Of a stretch of 64,000 nt of DNA, positions 17,329 through 28,901 are shown piece by piece. The stretch lies in contig NZ_JAIGNM010000002.1 of NCBI RefSeq assembly GCF_019711495.1, positions 310,001-374,000 of the forward strand, read 5' to 3'. Made by a program: the position numbers and the translations under genes. The notes under the pieces were generated by a model that searched no databases, was not told the DNA's origin, and was given only the letters and a program-made list of their open reading frames with translations. Position 1 is the stretch's first letter. Each line of letters starts with the position of its first letter. The stretch comes from Qipengyuania xiamenensis (GTDB lineage Bacteria; Pseudomonadota; Alphaproteobacteria; Sphingomonadales; Sphingomonadaceae).

Positions 17329-17470
17329 GATAAATCATCCAGACATCGGACATGCCATTGTCTTTGCGCGCACCGCCAACGGCGATGCGAGCCGCGGAAG
17401 CTCGTGTTTCTGCGGACGGGGGAGGCTTGTCTGGTGAGGAGAACGATAAACGCCAACTGGGGACAGGGCA

Positions 17471-17956
17471 GTGCAATTCGGAGGGTACAGCGGTCAAGCC
17501 TATTCGCCTGCGGGCGATAAGGGCCGCTTTGTGCTTCCGCCGCTGTTCCGCAAGGCCGTCAAGGAAAGCTCCGACGGCCGCGTACTCTGCCTCATGAAGC
17601 ACCCCACCTGGAACTGCCTCACCGGCTTCGGCCTCAGCCGCAAGACCGAACTCGACGCACAGCTCGATCGCGAGGAAGAGCTTGCCTACAAGGTCGGCCG
17701 CGATTTCGACCGCGACACCCGCGCCAGCCAGCTTTTCGGTTTCGTCGAAATGCCTTTCGACGACAGCGGTCGTTTCGTCATGCCCGAACACCTGCGCCAG
17801 CTCGGCCGGATCGAGGATGGCCTCTACTTCCAGGGTGGTGGCCGCTTCTTCACCCTGTGGAATCCCACGCAGCTTGCCGAAATGGGCGACGACTGGGCTA
17901 GCGCCAAGGCTGCCTGCGAAAGCTTCCTTGCCGACGCGAAGGCGAAGGGCAAATGA
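17471..17956 (+). CDS. mraZ: transcriptional regulator MraZ
   Basis: This is the first gene of the dcw cluster. The 161-residue protein has two AbrB-like halves, marked by [12 protein letters not shown] and [13 protein letters not shown]; the DxxGR signature occurs in both. MraZ forms rings and binds tandem repeats in its own promoter, repressing the dcw operon in E. coli. The start is GTG at 17471 with GGGGACAGGG just upstream. Its last four bases overlap rsmH (ATGA). Confidence 0.95.
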   Translation: MQFGGYSGQAYSPAGDKGRFVLPPLFRKAVKESSDGRVLCLMKHPTWNCLTGFGLSRKTELDAQLDREEELAYKVGRDFDRDTRASQLFGFVEMPFDDSGRFVMPEHLRQLGRIEDGLYFQGGGRFFTLWNPTQLAEMGDDWASAKAACESFLADAKAKGK

Positions 17957-18891
17957 GCGAAGCGCCCCACATCCCCGTCCTCCTCGACGAGGTGATCGAG
18001 GCACTCGACCCGCAGCCGGGCGACGTGCTGATCGACGCGACATTCGGCGCGGGTGGCTATACCCGCGCGCTGCTCGAGCGCGGCGCGACCGTGCATGCCT
18101 TCGACCGGGATCCCGACGCTATTGCCTCGGGTCGCACATGGCGGGAGACGGAGGAAAATCCGCCCCGCCTGATCCTCCACCCGCACCGCTTCTCCGAAAT
18201 GCTGGAGGTCATGCGCGATGCGGGCGTCGAAAGCGTGGATGGCGTCGTGATGGATATCGGCGTGTCGTCGATGCAGCTGGACCAGGCCGAACGCGGCTTC
18301 GCCTTCTCGTCGGACGGCCCGCTCGACATGCGCATGAGCCAGGAAGGCGAAAGCGCTGCCGATTTCCTCAACACCGCCGAGGAAGGCACGATTGCCGACG
18401 TGATCTACCAGTATGGCGAAGAGCGCCAGTCGCGCCGCGTTGCGCGCGCGATCGTCGCCGCGCGCCCGCTGGAGACGACGGGCGAGCTGGCGCGCGTCGT
18501 GCGCAAGGCGCTGGGATACAAGCCGACCGACAAGAAGGACCCGGCAACCCGCACCTTCCAGGCCATCAGGATTCATGTGAACGGCGAGCTCGACGAACTG
18601 TCCCAGGGGCTGTCGGCTGCCGAACACCTGCTGCGCGAAGGGGGCCGCCTCGCGGTGGTCAGCTTCCACAGCCTCGAAGACCGGATCGTCAAGCGCTACC
18701 TGCGCGAGGCATCCTCGACCCCGAGCGCCTCGCGACATGTCCCCATGGTCGCGCAGGTCGATCCGGTCTTCTCTAGAGTTTCCAAGGCGATCAAGCCGGG
18801 TGAGGCGGAAATCGCGCGCAATCCGCGTGCCCGTTCCTCGGTGCTTCGCCACGCAGTCCGCACTGCGACACCTGCAAGGGAGGCGGCATGA
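17953..18891 (+). CDS. rsmH: 16S rRNA (cytosine1402-N4)-methyltransferase
   Basis: This 312-residue SAM-dependent enzyme methylates N4 of C1402 in the 16S rRNA P-site. [23 protein letters not shown] (SAM-binding) and [13 protein letters not shown], followed by GFAF, are the diagnostic motifs. It overlaps mraZ and ftsL by four bases each. Confidence 0.97.
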   Translation: MSEAPHIPVLLDEVIEALDPQPGDVLIDATFGAGGYTRALLERGATVHAFDRDPDAIASGRTWRETEENPPRLILHPHRFSEMLEVMRDAGVESVDGVVMDIGVSSMQLDQAERGFAFSSDGPLDMRMSQEGESAADFLNTAEEGTIADVIYQYGEERQSRRVARAIVAARPLETTGELARVVRKALGYKPTDKKDPATRTFQAIRIHVNGELDELSQGLSAAEHLLREGGRLAVVSFHSLEDRIVKRYLREASSTPSASRHVPMVAQVDPVFSRVSKAIKPGEAEIARNPRARSSVLRHAVRTATPAREAA

Positions 18892-19409
18892 TGGCCCATA
18901 CCTCGCGCCTCCGCCAGATCGGCTGGCTCGCCCTCCTCGCAGTCTGCGTCGCTGCTTTCCTCGCGCTGACTTTCAAGGTCAACGCGGTGAAGAGCGACGT
19001 GCGCATCGTCGAACGCCAGATCATTGCCGCCGAACGGTCCAAGCAGATGCTGGAAACCGAATTCCAGACCCGCGCCAACCAGCACCAGCTTGCTGACTGG
19101 AACCGGGTCGAATTCGGCTATTCCGCGCCGCGCGCCGACCAGTACCTCGAACAGGAACGCCAGCTTGCCGCGCTCGGAACGCCGCGCGGCATCGGTGCTC
19201 CACAGCCCATTCGTGTCGCAATGGCCGACAACGGCCCCATCGAAGAAGAAGGCCTGTTCGAGGACTGGTTGGGCGATGATGATGCAGAGCCGACCCGCAT
19301 GGTGAAATCGCGCGCGGCCGATCCCTCGCGCCGGATCGCCTCCAGCCTTGCCCAGCGGCTCGCCCAGCCTGCCAGCGTCTCCGTCGCTGCAGCGGAGGTC
19401 GCGCAGTGA
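18888..19409 (+). CDS. ftsL: cell division protein FtsL
   Basis: The 173-residue bitopic protein has an N-terminal membrane helix (about 12-31), then a coiled-coil-like stretch ([20 protein letters not shown]) that should pair with FtsB to form the FtsQLB complex. Sequence conservation of FtsL is low, so the call rests on position between rsmH and ftsI, topology, and the heptad-like region. The C-terminal 90 residues are longer than in E. coli FtsL (121 in total) and low in complexity. The start codon overlaps the rsmH stop and the stop overlaps the ftsI GTG. Confidence 0.88.
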   Translation: MMAHTSRLRQIGWLALLAVCVAAFLALTFKVNAVKSDVRIVERQIIAAERSKQMLETEFQTRANQHQLADWNRVEFGYSAPRADQYLEQERQLAALGTPRGIGAPQPIRVAMADNGPIEEEGLFEDWLGDDDAEPTRMVKSRAADPSRRIASSLAQRLAQPASVSVAAAEVAQ

Positions 19410-21163
19410 ACGCATTTTCCGCTCTCCACGGTGGCCCGGGAGCGGTGAGCATGGCGATGGCGAGCGGGCGGGTGCAGCTCGTGACGGTGCGCCAGCAATC
19501 GCTCGACCTCGCGCGCTGGCGCGTTCTCTGGATTGCCGCAGCCTTCGCCTTCGTGGCGCTGCTTGCACTGTCGCGGATTGCCTATCTCGGCATCGGTGGC
19601 GAGGGCGCTCGCGCTACCTCGCTCGAAGATGCGCTGCTGCCTTCGCGCGGCCAGATCGTCGATCGCAACGGCGTGCCCATGGCGCGCGCCTTTCCGGCCT
19701 ACGCTCTCTGGTTCAACCCCAAGGCGATGGGCGAGGACGAGGCTCCGCTCGTCGGCAAGCCCGAAGATGTGGCGGCCAAGCTCGCCGAAATCTTCCCCGA
19801 CCTCGATGAAAAGAAAGTCGCCGCGCAGCTCGCGAGCGGCAAGTCCGGCTATATCCGGAAGCGCCTGCTTCCCGAAGAAGCGAACCGCGTCCACGAACTG
19901 GGCGAACTCGCTTTGGAGATGCCGACCGAGGAAGACCGCCACTACCCGCAGGGCGCCATGGCGGCCCATGTGCTCGGCTATGTCGGTGCCGACGGCAAGG
20001 GCCGAGTGGGCATGGAGCAGGTCTTCGACAAGCACTTGTCCGATCCCCTGACGCGCGGCACGCCGGTGGCGCTGTCGATCGACGTGCGCGTTCAGGGCGC
20101 GCTCGAGGATGAACTGCGCCGTGGCATGAAGCTGACCCGCGCACAGGGCGGTGCGGGTATCGTGCTCGATGTCGACACGGGCGAAGTCGTCGCGCTTGCC
20201 AGCCTTCCCGAATTCGATCCCAACAAGATCGACGAAGAAGGCCAGAAGCTCATGTTCAACCGGGTGACCAACCAGGTTTACGAGCTCGGTTCGACCTTCA
20301 AGCCGCTGACCGTGGCCGCCGCAATCGACAGCGGCATGCTGCGCGATCTTGGCCGCCGTTTCGATGCTTCGCCGGTCACGGTCGGGCGTTTCACGATCCG
20401 TGACAGCCACGAGATGGGCGCCACGCTCAATGCCGTCGAAACGCTGATCCATTCGTCCAACACGACAAGCGCACGCATCGCCGATGAACTGGGTGCGGAA
20501 CGTCTGCGCCGCTACATGATAGATCTGGGTATGAATGCTCGCCCGGAAATCGAAATTCCTGCCCGCGGCTTTCCCATCTGGCCGGGCGACAAATGGCCGC
20601 GCCTCACCAATATGACGGTCGGGTTCGGCCACTCGATCGCGGTTACGCCGCTGCACCTCGCCAGCGCCTATGCGGCGATGGTCAATGGCGGTGTCTACCG
20701 TCCGGCTACGCTCAAGAAGCTGGGTCCGGGCGAAGCGCCCAAGGGGCGCCGCGTGTTCAAGGCATCGACCTCCAGCCGCATGCGCCAGATGATGCGCGCC
20801 ATCGCGGTCTATGGCACCGGCCGCAATGCAGATGCCCCGGGCTACCGCGTGGGAGGAAAGACCGGTTCGGCAGAAAAGCCGGGCGGCAAGGCGGGCTATC
20901 GCAAGACCGCGCTGGTTTCGACCTTCGCTGCGGCCTTCCCGATGGATCGCCCGCGCTACGTGGTGATCGCCATGCTCGACGAACCGCGCGGTACCCTTGC
21001 AAGCTCCTACCAGCGCACCGCGGCATGGAACGCTGCGCCGATCGTCGGACGCCTCGTCCCGCGCATCGGCCCGCTCATCGGCGTGCGCCCCGACGACAAG
21101 CGAGATATCGATATTTCCGCAATCACTCCCCTGATCCCGGAGGCGCAGGATGAAGCTGAGTAA
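19406..21163 (+). CDS. ftsI: peptidoglycan transpeptidase FtsI (PBP3)
   Basis: The 585-residue septal transpeptidase has one N-terminal membrane helix (about 41-62), a pedestal domain and a penicillin-binding domain. The active site is complete: Ser296 in GSTFK, the SSN motif at 350-352, and KTGS at 485-488. It crosslinks septal peptidoglycan with the FtsW glycosyltransferase. Translation starts at a GTG inside the end of ftsL; the 3' end overlaps murE by 14 bases. Confidence 0.97.
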   Translation: MNAFSALHGGPGAVSMAMASGRVQLVTVRQQSLDLARWRVLWIAAAFAFVALLALSRIAYLGIGGEGARATSLEDALLPSRGQIVDRNGVPMARAFPAYALWFNPKAMGEDEAPLVGKPEDVAAKLAEIFPDLDEKKVAAQLASGKSGYIRKRLLPEEANRVHELGELALEMPTEEDRHYPQGAMAAHVLGYVGADGKGRVGMEQVFDKHLSDPLTRGTPVALSIDVRVQGALEDELRRGMKLTRAQGGAGIVLDVDTGEVVALASLPEFDPNKIDEEGQKLMFNRVTNQVYELGSTFKPLTVAAAIDSGMLRDLGRRFDASPVTVGRFTIRDSHEMGATLNAVETLIHSSNTTSARIADELGAERLRRYMIDLGMNARPEIEIPARGFPIWPGDKWPRLTNMTVGFGHSIAVTPLHLASAYAAMVNGGVYRPATLKKLGPGEAPKGRRVFKASTSSRMRQMMRAIAVYGTGRNADAPGYRVGGKTGSAEKPGGKAGYRKTALVSTFAAAFPMDRPRYVVIAMLDEPRGTLASSYQRTAAWNAAPIVGRLVPRIGPLIGVRPDDKRDIDISAITPLIPEAQDEAE

Positions 21164-22628
21164 GCTCTGCGCGCAGGCCGGCATGGATTGTCCCGATGAC
21201 GGCGATACCAATGTCACCGGCTTTGCCATCGACAATCGCAAGGTCGCGCCCGGCACCGTGTTCGGCGCGTTCCAGGGCACGCAGGTCAATGGCGAGGACT
21301 TTATCCCTGCCGCGATCGAAGCCGGCGCCGTGGCCGTCGTCGCGCGCGCAGAGGCGAAGGTCGAAGGCGCGATCCACATCGCCAGCGACACGCCGCGCAA
21401 GACCTTCGCCGACCTCGCAGCGCAGTTCTTCACGCCCGTGCCCGACCATATCGTTGCGGTCACCGGCACCAACGGGAAGACCTCCTGCGTCGAGATGACC
21501 CGCCAGATCTGGCGCATGTCGGGCGAGCGCGCGGCGAGCATCGGGACGCTCGGTGTCACGACACCGGACGAGAGCGTGTCGACCGGGCTGACCACGCCCG
21601 ACATCGTCACTTTCCTCTCGAACATGAGCGGCCTTGCGCGCGAAGGCGTGACCCACGTGGCCTACGAAGCCTCCAGCCACGGGCTGTCGCAATACCGCAA
21701 CGAGGGCATCCCCGTCGAAGCGGCAGGCTTCACCAACTTCAGCCGCGACCATCTCGATTACCACGCGGATATGGAAGACTACTTCGCGGCCAAGATGCGC
21801 CTGTTCGACGAGGTCGTCTTGGACGATGCGACTGCGGTCATCTGGATGGGCGCAGGCGATAGCGGTTGGAACAAGCGCGTCGTCGAACATGCCGAGAACC
21901 GCGGTCTTGCCATCATGACCGTGGGCGAGGAAGGCGGAGATATCCATCTCTCGCACCGCGAGCCGACGCAGCTCGGCCAGTCGCTGACGGTCGAGCACGC
22001 GGGGATCGAACGCACCATCAACTTGCCCCTGATCGGCGCCTACCAGGTCTCGAACGCCCTCGTTTCGGCCGGTCTTGCGCTGGCGAGCGGGATCGATGCG
22101 AGCCGCGTATGGGATGCGGTTGCACGCCTCCAGCCCGTGCGCGGCCGTCTCGAGCGTGCCGTCATCGCTCCGAGCGGCGCACCGGTTTACATCGACTATG
22201 CCCATACGCCCGATGCGCTCGAAGCCGCGATCGCGGCGCTGCGTCCGCATGTCTCGGGCAGGCTCATCACCGTTTTCGGTGCGGGCGGCGACCGCGATCA
22301 TGGCAAGCGCGCGCCCATGGGCGAGGCTGCTGCCAAGGCCAGCGATCTCGTCATCGTCACGGACGACAACCCCCGCGGTGAAGATGCTGCGGAAATCCGC
22401 CGCCAGGTGCTTGAAGGCGCGCCGCAAGCGCGCGAGGTAGCGGGCCGTCGCGAAGCAATCCATGCTGCCATTGCCGAAGCGGGCAAGGACGACATCGTCC
22501 TCATCGCCGGCAAGGGCCATGAAACGGGTCAGATCATCGGATCGGGAGAAAACATGCGGGTGCACCCCTTCGACGACGTGGAAGTCGCACGCGAATGCGC
22601 GGCGCAAATTGCCAGAGGTGACGCATGA
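21150..22628 (+). CDS. murE: UDP-MurNAc-L-Ala-D-Glu:meso-DAP ligase
   Basis: The 492-residue Mur ligase adds the third stem amino acid. The P-loop is TGTNGKTS (105-112), and TDDNPRGED contains the DNPR motif that selects meso-diaminopimelate over lysine, as expected for a Gram-negative wall. Length and three-domain order are standard. It overlaps ftsI by 14 bases and murF by 4. Confidence 0.97.
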   Translation: MKLSKLCAQAGMDCPDDGDTNVTGFAIDNRKVAPGTVFGAFQGTQVNGEDFIPAAIEAGAVAVVARAEAKVEGAIHIASDTPRKTFADLAAQFFTPVPDHIVAVTGTNGKTSCVEMTRQIWRMSGERAASIGTLGVTTPDESVSTGLTTPDIVTFLSNMSGLAREGVTHVAYEASSHGLSQYRNEGIPVEAAGFTNFSRDHLDYHADMEDYFAAKMRLFDEVVLDDATAVIWMGAGDSGWNKRVVEHAENRGLAIMTVGEEGGDIHLSHREPTQLGQSLTVEHAGIERTINLPLIGAYQVSNALVSAGLALASGIDASRVWDAVARLQPVRGRLERAVIAPSGAPVYIDYAHTPDALEAAIAALRPHVSGRLITVFGAGGDRDHGKRAPMGEAAAKASDLVIVTDDNPRGEDAAEIRRQVLEGAPQAREVAGRREAIHAAIAEAGKDDIVLIAGKGHETGQIIGSGENMRVHPFDDVEVARECAAQIARGDA

Positions 22629-24082
22629 GCGCCGCCATCCTGCGCCATCCCGCCTATCTCGAATGGCCTGCCGATCCGCGCGACCGCCTTCCGCTCACCC
22701 TTTGGGACGCACGCACCATTGCCGAGGCGGTCGGCGGAACGGCTAGCGGAGATTTCCAGGTATCCGGCGTCGAAATGGACAGCCGCGATGTCGTGAACGG
22801 CGACCTCTTCGTTGCGCTCAAGGGCGAGGCGATGGACGGCCACCGCTTCCTCGACAAGGCGTTCGAAAACGGAGCTAGTGCCGCCATCGTCGATCGACCG
22901 GTCGATTATCCGCATATCCTCGTCGACGACACCACCGAGGCGCTCCGCAAGCTGGCCGCAGCATCGCGTGCCCGCACGGATGCCAAGATCATCGGCGTCA
23001 CCGGATCTGTCGGCAAGACGGGCGTCAAGGAAGCGATCTTCGCGGCGTTGGAACGCGCCAGCCGCGGTGCAGCCCATCGCTCAACGCGCAGCTACAACAA
23101 TCACGTCGGTGTGCCGCTCAGCCTTGCGCGCATGCCGGCGCGCAGCCGTTTCGGCATTTTCGAGATGGGCATGAACCATGCCGGTGAAATCGAAGGCCTG
23201 ACCACGCAGGTCCGCCCGCACGTCGCCGTCATCACCACCATCGCGCCTGCTCATATCGAGAACCTCGGTTCGATGGAGGCTATTGCCGACGCGAAAGCTG
23301 AAATCTTCGCCGGTCTCGAGCCGGGCGGCATCGCCGTCATTCCGGCCGACAGCGAATATTACGAACAGCTCCGCACCGCCGCCGAAAAGCTGGGTGCCAA
23401 GGTCGTGAGCTTCGGCCGCGCGCGCCATGCTGACATGCGCCTGCTGGACGCTATCCCCAGCGCCAATGGCGGCAGCCTCGTCACCTGCGAATTTCCCGAA
23501 GGGCGCCTGTGCTACACCGTCGCCGAGCCGGGCGATCACTGGGTCACGAATTCCCTCGCAGTCATGGCGACAGTACGTGCAGCCAAGGGCGATCTTGCAG
23601 CAGCGGGCCTCGCGCTTGCCGAGATGGGCGGTCTGAAGGGTCGCGGTGCGCGCCACGGTATCGACGTGCCGGGCGGCAAGGCTCTGCTGATCGACGAGAG
23701 CTACAACGCCAACCCCGCCAGCATGCGCGCAACGCTAGCGCAGCTGGGCCAGACGCCATCGACCCGCCGGATCGCCGTGCTGGGTTCGATGAAGGAGCTG
23801 GGCGACTTTGCCGACAAGTTCCACGGACAGCTTTCGGAACCCCTTATTGCGGCCGATGTCGACTATGCGTTGCTGGTGGGCGACGAGATGCGCGCGCTGG
23901 CCCGTGAACTGGGGAAACCGGCCTTCAACTCGCTTGGCAAGCCGCTCGAGTGGGAGCATTGCAATTCGGCCGACGAGGCTATCGAGCTGATCGAGGAATT
24001 CGGTATCGTCGCCGGCGACGCCGTGCTCGTCAAAGGTTCCAATTCGGTCGGCCTCGGCAAGCTCGTGGACCACTTTACCTAG
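22625..24082 (+). CDS. murF: UDP-MurNAc-tripeptide--D-Ala-D-Ala ligase
   Basis: This 485-residue ligase attaches D-Ala-D-Ala to complete the pentapeptide. The P-loop is [12 protein letters not shown], and [10 protein letters not shown] plus [12 protein letters not shown] are characteristic MurF elements. The start overlaps the murE stop (ATGA), and mraY follows 16 bases after the stop. Confidence 0.97.
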   Translation: MSAAILRHPAYLEWPADPRDRLPLTLWDARTIAEAVGGTASGDFQVSGVEMDSRDVVNGDLFVALKGEAMDGHRFLDKAFENGASAAIVDRPVDYPHILVDDTTEALRKLAAASRARTDAKIIGVTGSVGKTGVKEAIFAALERASRGAAHRSTRSYNNHVGVPLSLARMPARSRFGIFEMGMNHAGEIEGLTTQVRPHVAVITTIAPAHIENLGSMEAIADAKAEIFAGLEPGGIAVIPADSEYYEQLRTAAEKLGAKVVSFGRARHADMRLLDAIPSANGGSLVTCEFPEGRLCYTVAEPGDHWVTNSLAVMATVRAAKGDLAAAGLALAEMGGLKGRGARHGIDVPGGKALLIDESYNANPASMRATLAQLGQTPSTRRIAVLGSMKELGDFADKFHGQLSEPLIAADVDYALLVGDEMRALARELGKPAFNSLGKPLEWEHCNSADEAIELIEEFGIVAGDAVLVKGSNSVGLGKLVDHFT

Positions 24083-24098
24083 GAGCCGCTGCGCCCCG

Positions 24099-25169
24099 AT
24101 GCTGTACTTCCTCGCCGAGTATTTCAATTTCGAAGGTCTCTTCAACCTCGTGCGCTACCAGACGGCGCGCGCAGGGGCGACGCTGCTTACGGCATTGCTG
24201 ATCGGCCTGCTCATTGGGCCGCGCTTCATCGACATGCTGCGCGTGCGACAGGGCAAGGGTCAGCCGATCCGCGAAGATGGCCCGCAGACGCATCTCGCCA
24301 AGGTCGGAACGCCGACCATGGGCGGCTTGATGATCCTCATCAGCCTCACGCTTTCGATGCTGCTGTGGATGGACCTTTCCAATCCCTTCGTATGGGCATG
24401 CCTGGCCGTGACCGGCGGCTTCGGCCTGATCGGTTTCCTCGACGATTACGACAAGGTCACCAAGGCCAGCCACAAGGGCGTTTCGGGCAGGGTGCGCCTG
24501 CTGTTCGAATTCCTCGTGGCAGGCGTGGCGAGCTACCTGATCGTCAGCCAGATCAACACCTTCCTCTACGTGCCCTTCGTCAACGACTTCGGCATCGAGC
24601 TCGGGCCGCTCTACTTCGTCTTCGCCGCCTTCGTGATCGTGGGGGCGGGCAATGCGGTGAACCTGACCGACGGGCTGGATGGCCTTGCAACCATGCCGGT
24701 GATCATCGCGGCGGGCACCTTTGCGGTCATCGCCTATCTCGTGGGCCGCGTGGACTACTCCGAATATCTCGGCATCCCGCACGTACCGGGTGCTGGTGAG
24801 TTGGCAATCCTGTGTGCGGCGATCATGGGGGCGGGTCTCGCCTTCCTGTGGTTCAATGCGCCGCCTGCCGCCGTTTTCATGGGTGACACGGGTTCCCTGG
24901 CTCTTGGCGGCGCGCTGGGCGCAATCGCGGTGGCGACGCATCACGAAGTCGTGCTGGCGATCGTCGGCGGACTGTTCGTTTTCGAAGCGCTCAGCGTCAT
25001 CATCCAGGTCTTCTGGTTCAAGCGCACGGGCAAGCGGGTGTTCCGCATGGCCCCGATCCACCACCATTTCGAGCAGCTCGGCTGGTCCGAGAGCAAGGTC
25101 GTGATCCGCTTCTGGATCGTCGCCATCGTGCTCGCACTTCTGGGACTGGCAACGCTCAAGCTCAGATGA
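24099..25169 (+). CDS. mraY: phospho-MurNAc-pentapeptide transferase
   Basis: The 356-residue polytopic inner-membrane enzyme makes lipid I. TPTMGG near the N-terminus, FLDDYDKV (the Asp-rich loop), [13 protein letters not shown] and the C-terminal HHHFE (after MAPI) are the catalytic and Mg-binding motifs of the family. About ten membrane helices are predicted. Four bases overlap with murD. Confidence 0.97.
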   Translation: MLYFLAEYFNFEGLFNLVRYQTARAGATLLTALLIGLLIGPRFIDMLRVRQGKGQPIREDGPQTHLAKVGTPTMGGLMILISLTLSMLLWMDLSNPFVWACLAVTGGFGLIGFLDDYDKVTKASHKGVSGRVRLLFEFLVAGVASYLIVSQINTFLYVPFVNDFGIELGPLYFVFAAFVIVGAGNAVNLTDGLDGLATMPVIIAAGTFAVIAYLVGRVDYSEYLGIPHVPGAGELAILCAAIMGAGLAFLWFNAPPAAVFMGDTGSLALGGALGAIAVATHHEVVLAIVGGLFVFEALSVIIQVFWFKRTGKRVFRMAPIHHHFEQLGWSESKVVIRFWIVAIVLALLGLATLKLR

Positions 25170-26443
25170 TCACCTCGCCCGCCTGGAAGGACAAGAAGTA
25201 CGCGGTGCTAGGCCTCGCGCGGTCCGGCCGGGCGACGGTCGAGGCGCTGCTGGCGGCTGGCGCGGACGTTCTGGTGTGGGACGACCGCGAGGAAGCGCGC
25301 GAACCGTACAGCGGGCGATGCGCCATCGGTGATCCGCTGGAGGCTGACCTGACCGGCTATGCTGGCGTGGTCGTCAGCCCCGGCGTCCCGCTCAACACCC
25401 ACCCGATCAAGCCCCATGCCGACAGCTTCGGCGTGCCGGTGATCGGCGATATCGAGCTTTTCGCGCAGGCGCGCGAGCACCTGCCGCCGCACAAGGTCGT
25501 CGGCATTACCGGCACCAACGGCAAGTCGACCACCACCGCGCTGGTCAACCACATCCTCAAGACCGCCGGCGTGCCGACCACCATGGGCGGCAATATCGGC
25601 CTCCCGATCCTCGAGCAGGAGCCGCTCCCGGAAGGCGGGGTCTATGTGCTGGAACTGTCGAGCTACCAGATCGACCTGACCTATTCGCTCGATTGCGATG
25701 TGGCGGTGCTGCTGAATATCACGCCCGATCACCTCGACCGCTATGACGGTGACTTTCACGCTTATGCGGCGAGCAAGAACCGCCTGCTCGATATGCAGGG
25801 CGAAGAAAGCTACGCGCTGGTGAACTGGCCCGCTTTCACTTCCGGGCTGATCCATTCGGGCAAGGCCGGTTTCAACGGTATCATGGCCGCCGACAGTGAG
25901 GCACAGGCAAACTGGCCGTCGCTTTCCGGACCGCACAATGCCGAGAATGCCGGTGCGGCGATGTCAGCCTGTGCCTGGCTGGGATTGTCCGTCGAGCAGA
26001 TCGAGCAGGGCCTGCAAACCTATGGCGGCCTCCCGCACCGCATGGAGCGGGTTGCCGAAATCTCCGGTGTCGCCTACGTCAACGACAGCAAGGGCACCAA
26101 CACCGCCGCCTCCGCGCCCGCGCTGGCGGCGTTCGACGAGATCCACTGGATCCTCGGCGGGCTGGCCAAGGAAGCGGGATTGGGTGAGTGCGAGGCCAAA
26201 CTAGGCCACGTCAAAGCCGCCTACACCATCGGCAAGGCCGGTCCGGACTTTGCCGCGCTGCTGGAAGGCCGCGTGCCGGTGGAGCAGTGCGAAACGCTGG
26301 ACCGCGCGGTAACCGCAGCGGCCTCCAATGCCGAGGCCGGCGATACCGTCCTCCTTTCGCCCGCCTGCGCGAGTTTCGACCAGTACACCGACTTCGAAAA
26401 GCGCGGTGAGCATTTCCGCGAGCTCGTGGAGGCGCTCGCATGA
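25166..26443 (+). CDS. murD: UDP-MurNAc-L-Ala--D-Glu ligase
   Basis: This 425-residue ligase adds D-Glu to UDP-MurNAc-L-Ala. The Rossmann-like N-terminus (VLGLARSG) and P-loop [13 protein letters not shown] (about 112-124) are typical, followed by [16 protein letters not shown] and YVNDSKGTN. The start overlaps mraY and the end overlaps ftsW, each by four bases. Confidence 0.97.
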   Translation: MITSPAWKDKKYAVLGLARSGRATVEALLAAGADVLVWDDREEAREPYSGRCAIGDPLEADLTGYAGVVVSPGVPLNTHPIKPHADSFGVPVIGDIELFAQAREHLPPHKVVGITGTNGKSTTTALVNHILKTAGVPTTMGGNIGLPILEQEPLPEGGVYVLELSSYQIDLTYSLDCDVAVLLNITPDHLDRYDGDFHAYAASKNRLLDMQGEESYALVNWPAFTSGLIHSGKAGFNGIMAADSEAQANWPSLSGPHNAENAGAAMSACAWLGLSVEQIEQGLQTYGGLPHRMERVAEISGVAYVNDSKGTNTAASAPALAAFDEIHWILGGLAKEAGLGECEAKLGHVKAAYTIGKAGPDFAALLEGRVPVEQCETLDRAVTAAASNAEAGDTVLLSPACASFDQYTDFEKRGEHFRELVEALA

Positions 26444-27708
26444 ACGCGCCGCAGCCCTTCGTCCCCGGTGCCAAGCGCAAGCCCGCCCATATACCGGGCG
26501 GCAAGCTGTCGCGCTGGAGCCAGATCAAGATCTGGTGGCGCGAGATCGACCGCGTGCTCCTCACGCTCATCCTTGCGCTGATGACTTTGGGCACCATCGC
26601 CGTTGCCGCGGCAAGTCCGGCGAGCGCAAACAGGCTGTCGACCTCTGCCGAAACTCTCGACCCACTCTACTTCTTCTGGCGACACCTCGTCTGGCAGGTG
26701 ATCGCGCTCGGCGTGCTGATCGGGGCTTCGCTACTGACGCGGGAGAATGCGCGCAGGTTCGGCGTGCTACTTGCGGCAGGCATGATCGGCCTGTTGTTCC
26801 TCGTTCCCTTCATCGGTGTGGAGATCAACGGCGCGCGGCGCTGGATCAACCTGGGTATGCAGTTCCAGCCATCGGAATTCCTCAAGCCTGCCTTCGCGAT
26901 TACGCTTGCGTGGATATTATCGTGGCGGATGCGCGATCCCAATCTGCCCGTCCTTGTCGTCGGCACCGGCCTGCTGGCGCTGATCGCCGCGCTACTGATG
27001 CTCCAGCCCAACCTTGGCGAAGCGATCCTGTTCGCAGGCGTCTGGTTCGTGATGGTAATCCTCTCCGGCGTGGAGGTGAAGAAGCTCGGGGCAGTCATCG
27101 GCGGCGTTACGGTGGCGCTGACCGCAACATATTTCCTCTATGACAATGCGCGCCACCGTATCGATGCCTTCTTCGGCGGCGGCACGGCTTTCGACCAGGT
27201 CGATCTTGCGAGCCGGACGCTGGTCGCCGGTGGCTGGACGGGCGCTGGCTATGGCCTCGGCATTCGCAAGATGAGCCTTCCAGAAGCGCATACCGACTAC
27301 ATTTTCTCCGTCATCGGCGAAGAATTCGGACTGATCGTCTGCGGCGTTATCGTTGCCCTTTACCTTGCAATCGTCGTGCGGGTGCTGATGCGGCTGGTGG
27401 ACGAGGAAGACCTTTTCGCACTTCTTGCCGGAACGGGCCTCGTCGCGCTGTTCGGCGGGCAGGCCTTCATCAATATCCTCGTCAACCTGCAGCTGTTCCC
27501 CTCCAAGGGCATGACCTTGCCGCTGGTGAGCTATGGCGGCTCGTCGACCATCGCCATCTGCCTGACCGTCGGCCTTCTGATCGCCGTCACGCGGCGCAAT
27601 CCCTACCTCAAAACCACGACAAGGGGACTTGGCGACCTGCTGGGCTTCGGGCAGGGGGATGGAATGAATGCAAAACAGGCGCGCAGCTCGCGCGAGATTC
27701 ACCAGTGA
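26440..27708 (+). CDS. ftsW: septal peptidoglycan polymerase FtsW
   Basis: The 422-residue SEDS-family glycosyltransferase polymerises lipid II at the septum with FtsI. It has about ten membrane helices; conserved elements include GARRWINL, FQPSEFLKPAFAI, GAGYGLGIRKM, FSVIGEEFGLI and LPLVSYGGSS. A basic cytosolic N-terminus of about 45 residues precedes the first helix. Four-base overlaps join it to murD and murG. Confidence 0.97.
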   Translation: MNAPQPFVPGAKRKPAHIPGGKLSRWSQIKIWWREIDRVLLTLILALMTLGTIAVAAASPASANRLSTSAETLDPLYFFWRHLVWQVIALGVLIGASLLTRENARRFGVLLAAGMIGLLFLVPFIGVEINGARRWINLGMQFQPSEFLKPAFAITLAWILSWRMRDPNLPVLVVGTGLLALIAALLMLQPNLGEAILFAGVWFVMVILSGVEVKKLGAVIGGVTVALTATYFLYDNARHRIDAFFGGGTAFDQVDLASRTLVAGGWTGAGYGLGIRKMSLPEAHTDYIFSVIGEEFGLIVCGVIVALYLAIVVRVLMRLVDEEDLFALLAGTGLVALFGGQAFINILVNLQLFPSKGMTLPLVSYGGSSTIAICLTVGLLIAVTRRNPYLKTTTRGLGDLLGFGQGDGMNAKQARSSREIHQ

Positions 27709-28901
27709 CCCGCTCTTCCCGCCATTACGTACTCGCCGCCGGCGGCACCGGGGGGCACCTGCTTCCCGCTTTCGCGCTGGCGGCCGAACTCGACCGGCGA
27801 GGGCATCACGTCGCGCTGATCACCGACGAGCGCGGTGAGGCGATCCCGGGCAAGCCCGACTTCATGCCCGCGCATGTCATTCCTGCGGGTCGCTTCGGCA
27901 AGAACCCGCTGCAGTGGATCAAGGGCACGAAGGCCGTGCTCGAAGGCCGCAAGATGGCGCTTCGCCTCTTCGACAGCTTCCAGCCGAGCGCGGTGGTCGG
28001 CTTCGGCGGCTATCCCTCGCTTCCCGCGATCCTTGCCAGCACTTCGGCAGGCATCCCGACAGTCGTTCACGAACAGAACGCCGTTCTGGGCCGCGTGAAC
28101 CGCCTGCTGGCTGGCCGCGTGCAGGCGATCGCAACCGCCTATCCCGACGTCCAGCGCCTGAAGGCGGGCCACCAGGGCAAGACCTATCTGGTCGGCAATC
28201 CCGTTCGCCACGAGGTGCTCTCGCTGCGCGACGAGCCTTTTCCCGCCTATGACGAGGACGGGCTGCTGCGCGTGCTCGTTACCGGCGGTAGCCAAGGTGC
28301 GCGGGTGCTGTCCGAAATCGTGCCCGACGGGCTTGCTATGCTGCCGCCCGCGATCCGCCAGCGGTTGCAGGTGACGCAGCAGTGCCGCCCCGAAGACCTC
28401 GATGCCGTGCGCGAGCGTTACAGCAATCACGGTATTCCCGCGGAGCTTGCGACCTATTTCGAAAACATGGCCGAGCGGCTGGCCGATGCGCACCTGTTCA
28501 TCGGCCGCGCTGGTGCTTCCACGATTGCCGAACTCACGGCCGTGGGTCGTCCGGCTATCCTGATCCCGCTGCCCATTGCGACCGATGATCACCAGGCCGC
28601 CAATACGCGCGAGATGGTAAAAGCAGGCGGCGCGCGGATGATCCGGCAGGAGAAGTTCGAGGGCAAGGAACTCGCAAAGCAGATCCGCGCGCTGGCGGAT
28701 AATCCGCAGGGGCTCGCCAATGCGGCCCATGCTGCGTGGAACTGCGGCCGCCCCAAGGCGGTGGAAGACCTTGCTGACCTCGTCGAAAGCTTCGGCGGGG
28801 CAGACATGATGGATGTAATCCGCGTCGGCGGAAACAATGCTCGCGGCGCCACTCAGGGGCAGGTCGCGGGCCAGGGTGCGAAAAGGGAGCGCATGAAATG
28901 A
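27705..28901 (+). CDS. murG: lipid II synthase (GlcNAc transferase) MurG
   Basis: This 398-residue peripheral membrane GT28 enzyme adds GlcNAc to lipid I. The first G-loop is [10 protein letters not shown] and the second is [22 protein letters not shown] is the UDP-GlcNAc-binding stretch. It is about 40 residues longer than E. coli MurG, the extra part being a Gly/Ala/Arg tail with no obvious fold. Four-base overlaps on both sides. Confidence 0.97.
   Translation: MTRSSRHYVLAAGGTGGHLLPAFALAAELDRRGHHVALITDERGEAIPGKPDFMPAHVIPAGRFGKNPLQWIKGTKAVLEGRKMALRLFDSFQPSAVVGFGGYPSLPAILASTSAGIPTVVHEQNAVLGRVNRLLAGRVQAIATAYPDVQRLKAGHQGKTYLVGNPVRHEVLSLRDEPFPAYDEDGLLRVLVTGGSQGARVLSEIVPDGLAMLPPAIRQRLQVTQQCRPEDLDAVRERYSNHGIPAELATYFENMAERLADAHLFIGRAGASTIAELTAVGRPAILIPLPIATDDHQAANTREMVKAGGARMIRQEKFEGKELAKQIRALADNPQGLANAAHAAWNCGRPKAVEDLADLVESFGGADMMDVIRVGGNNARGATQGQVAGQGAKRERMK

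Larger units (their letters stand above)
17110..17470 (+). promoter_or_regulatory. mraZ leader / control region
   Basis: This 361-base non-coding stretch precedes mraZ. It holds, from left to right: a GC hairpin plus 22-bp tandem repeat (17122-17173), a GANTC site (17182-17186), a near DnaA box (CAATCCACA, 7/9), an AT-rich patch with a perfect -10 hexamer (TATAAT, 17246-17251) but no clear -35, and five GGGA-type repeats in inverted orientation with a 10-bp period (17283-17328). The last 140 bases before the GTG hold nothing I recognise. Confidence 0.6.
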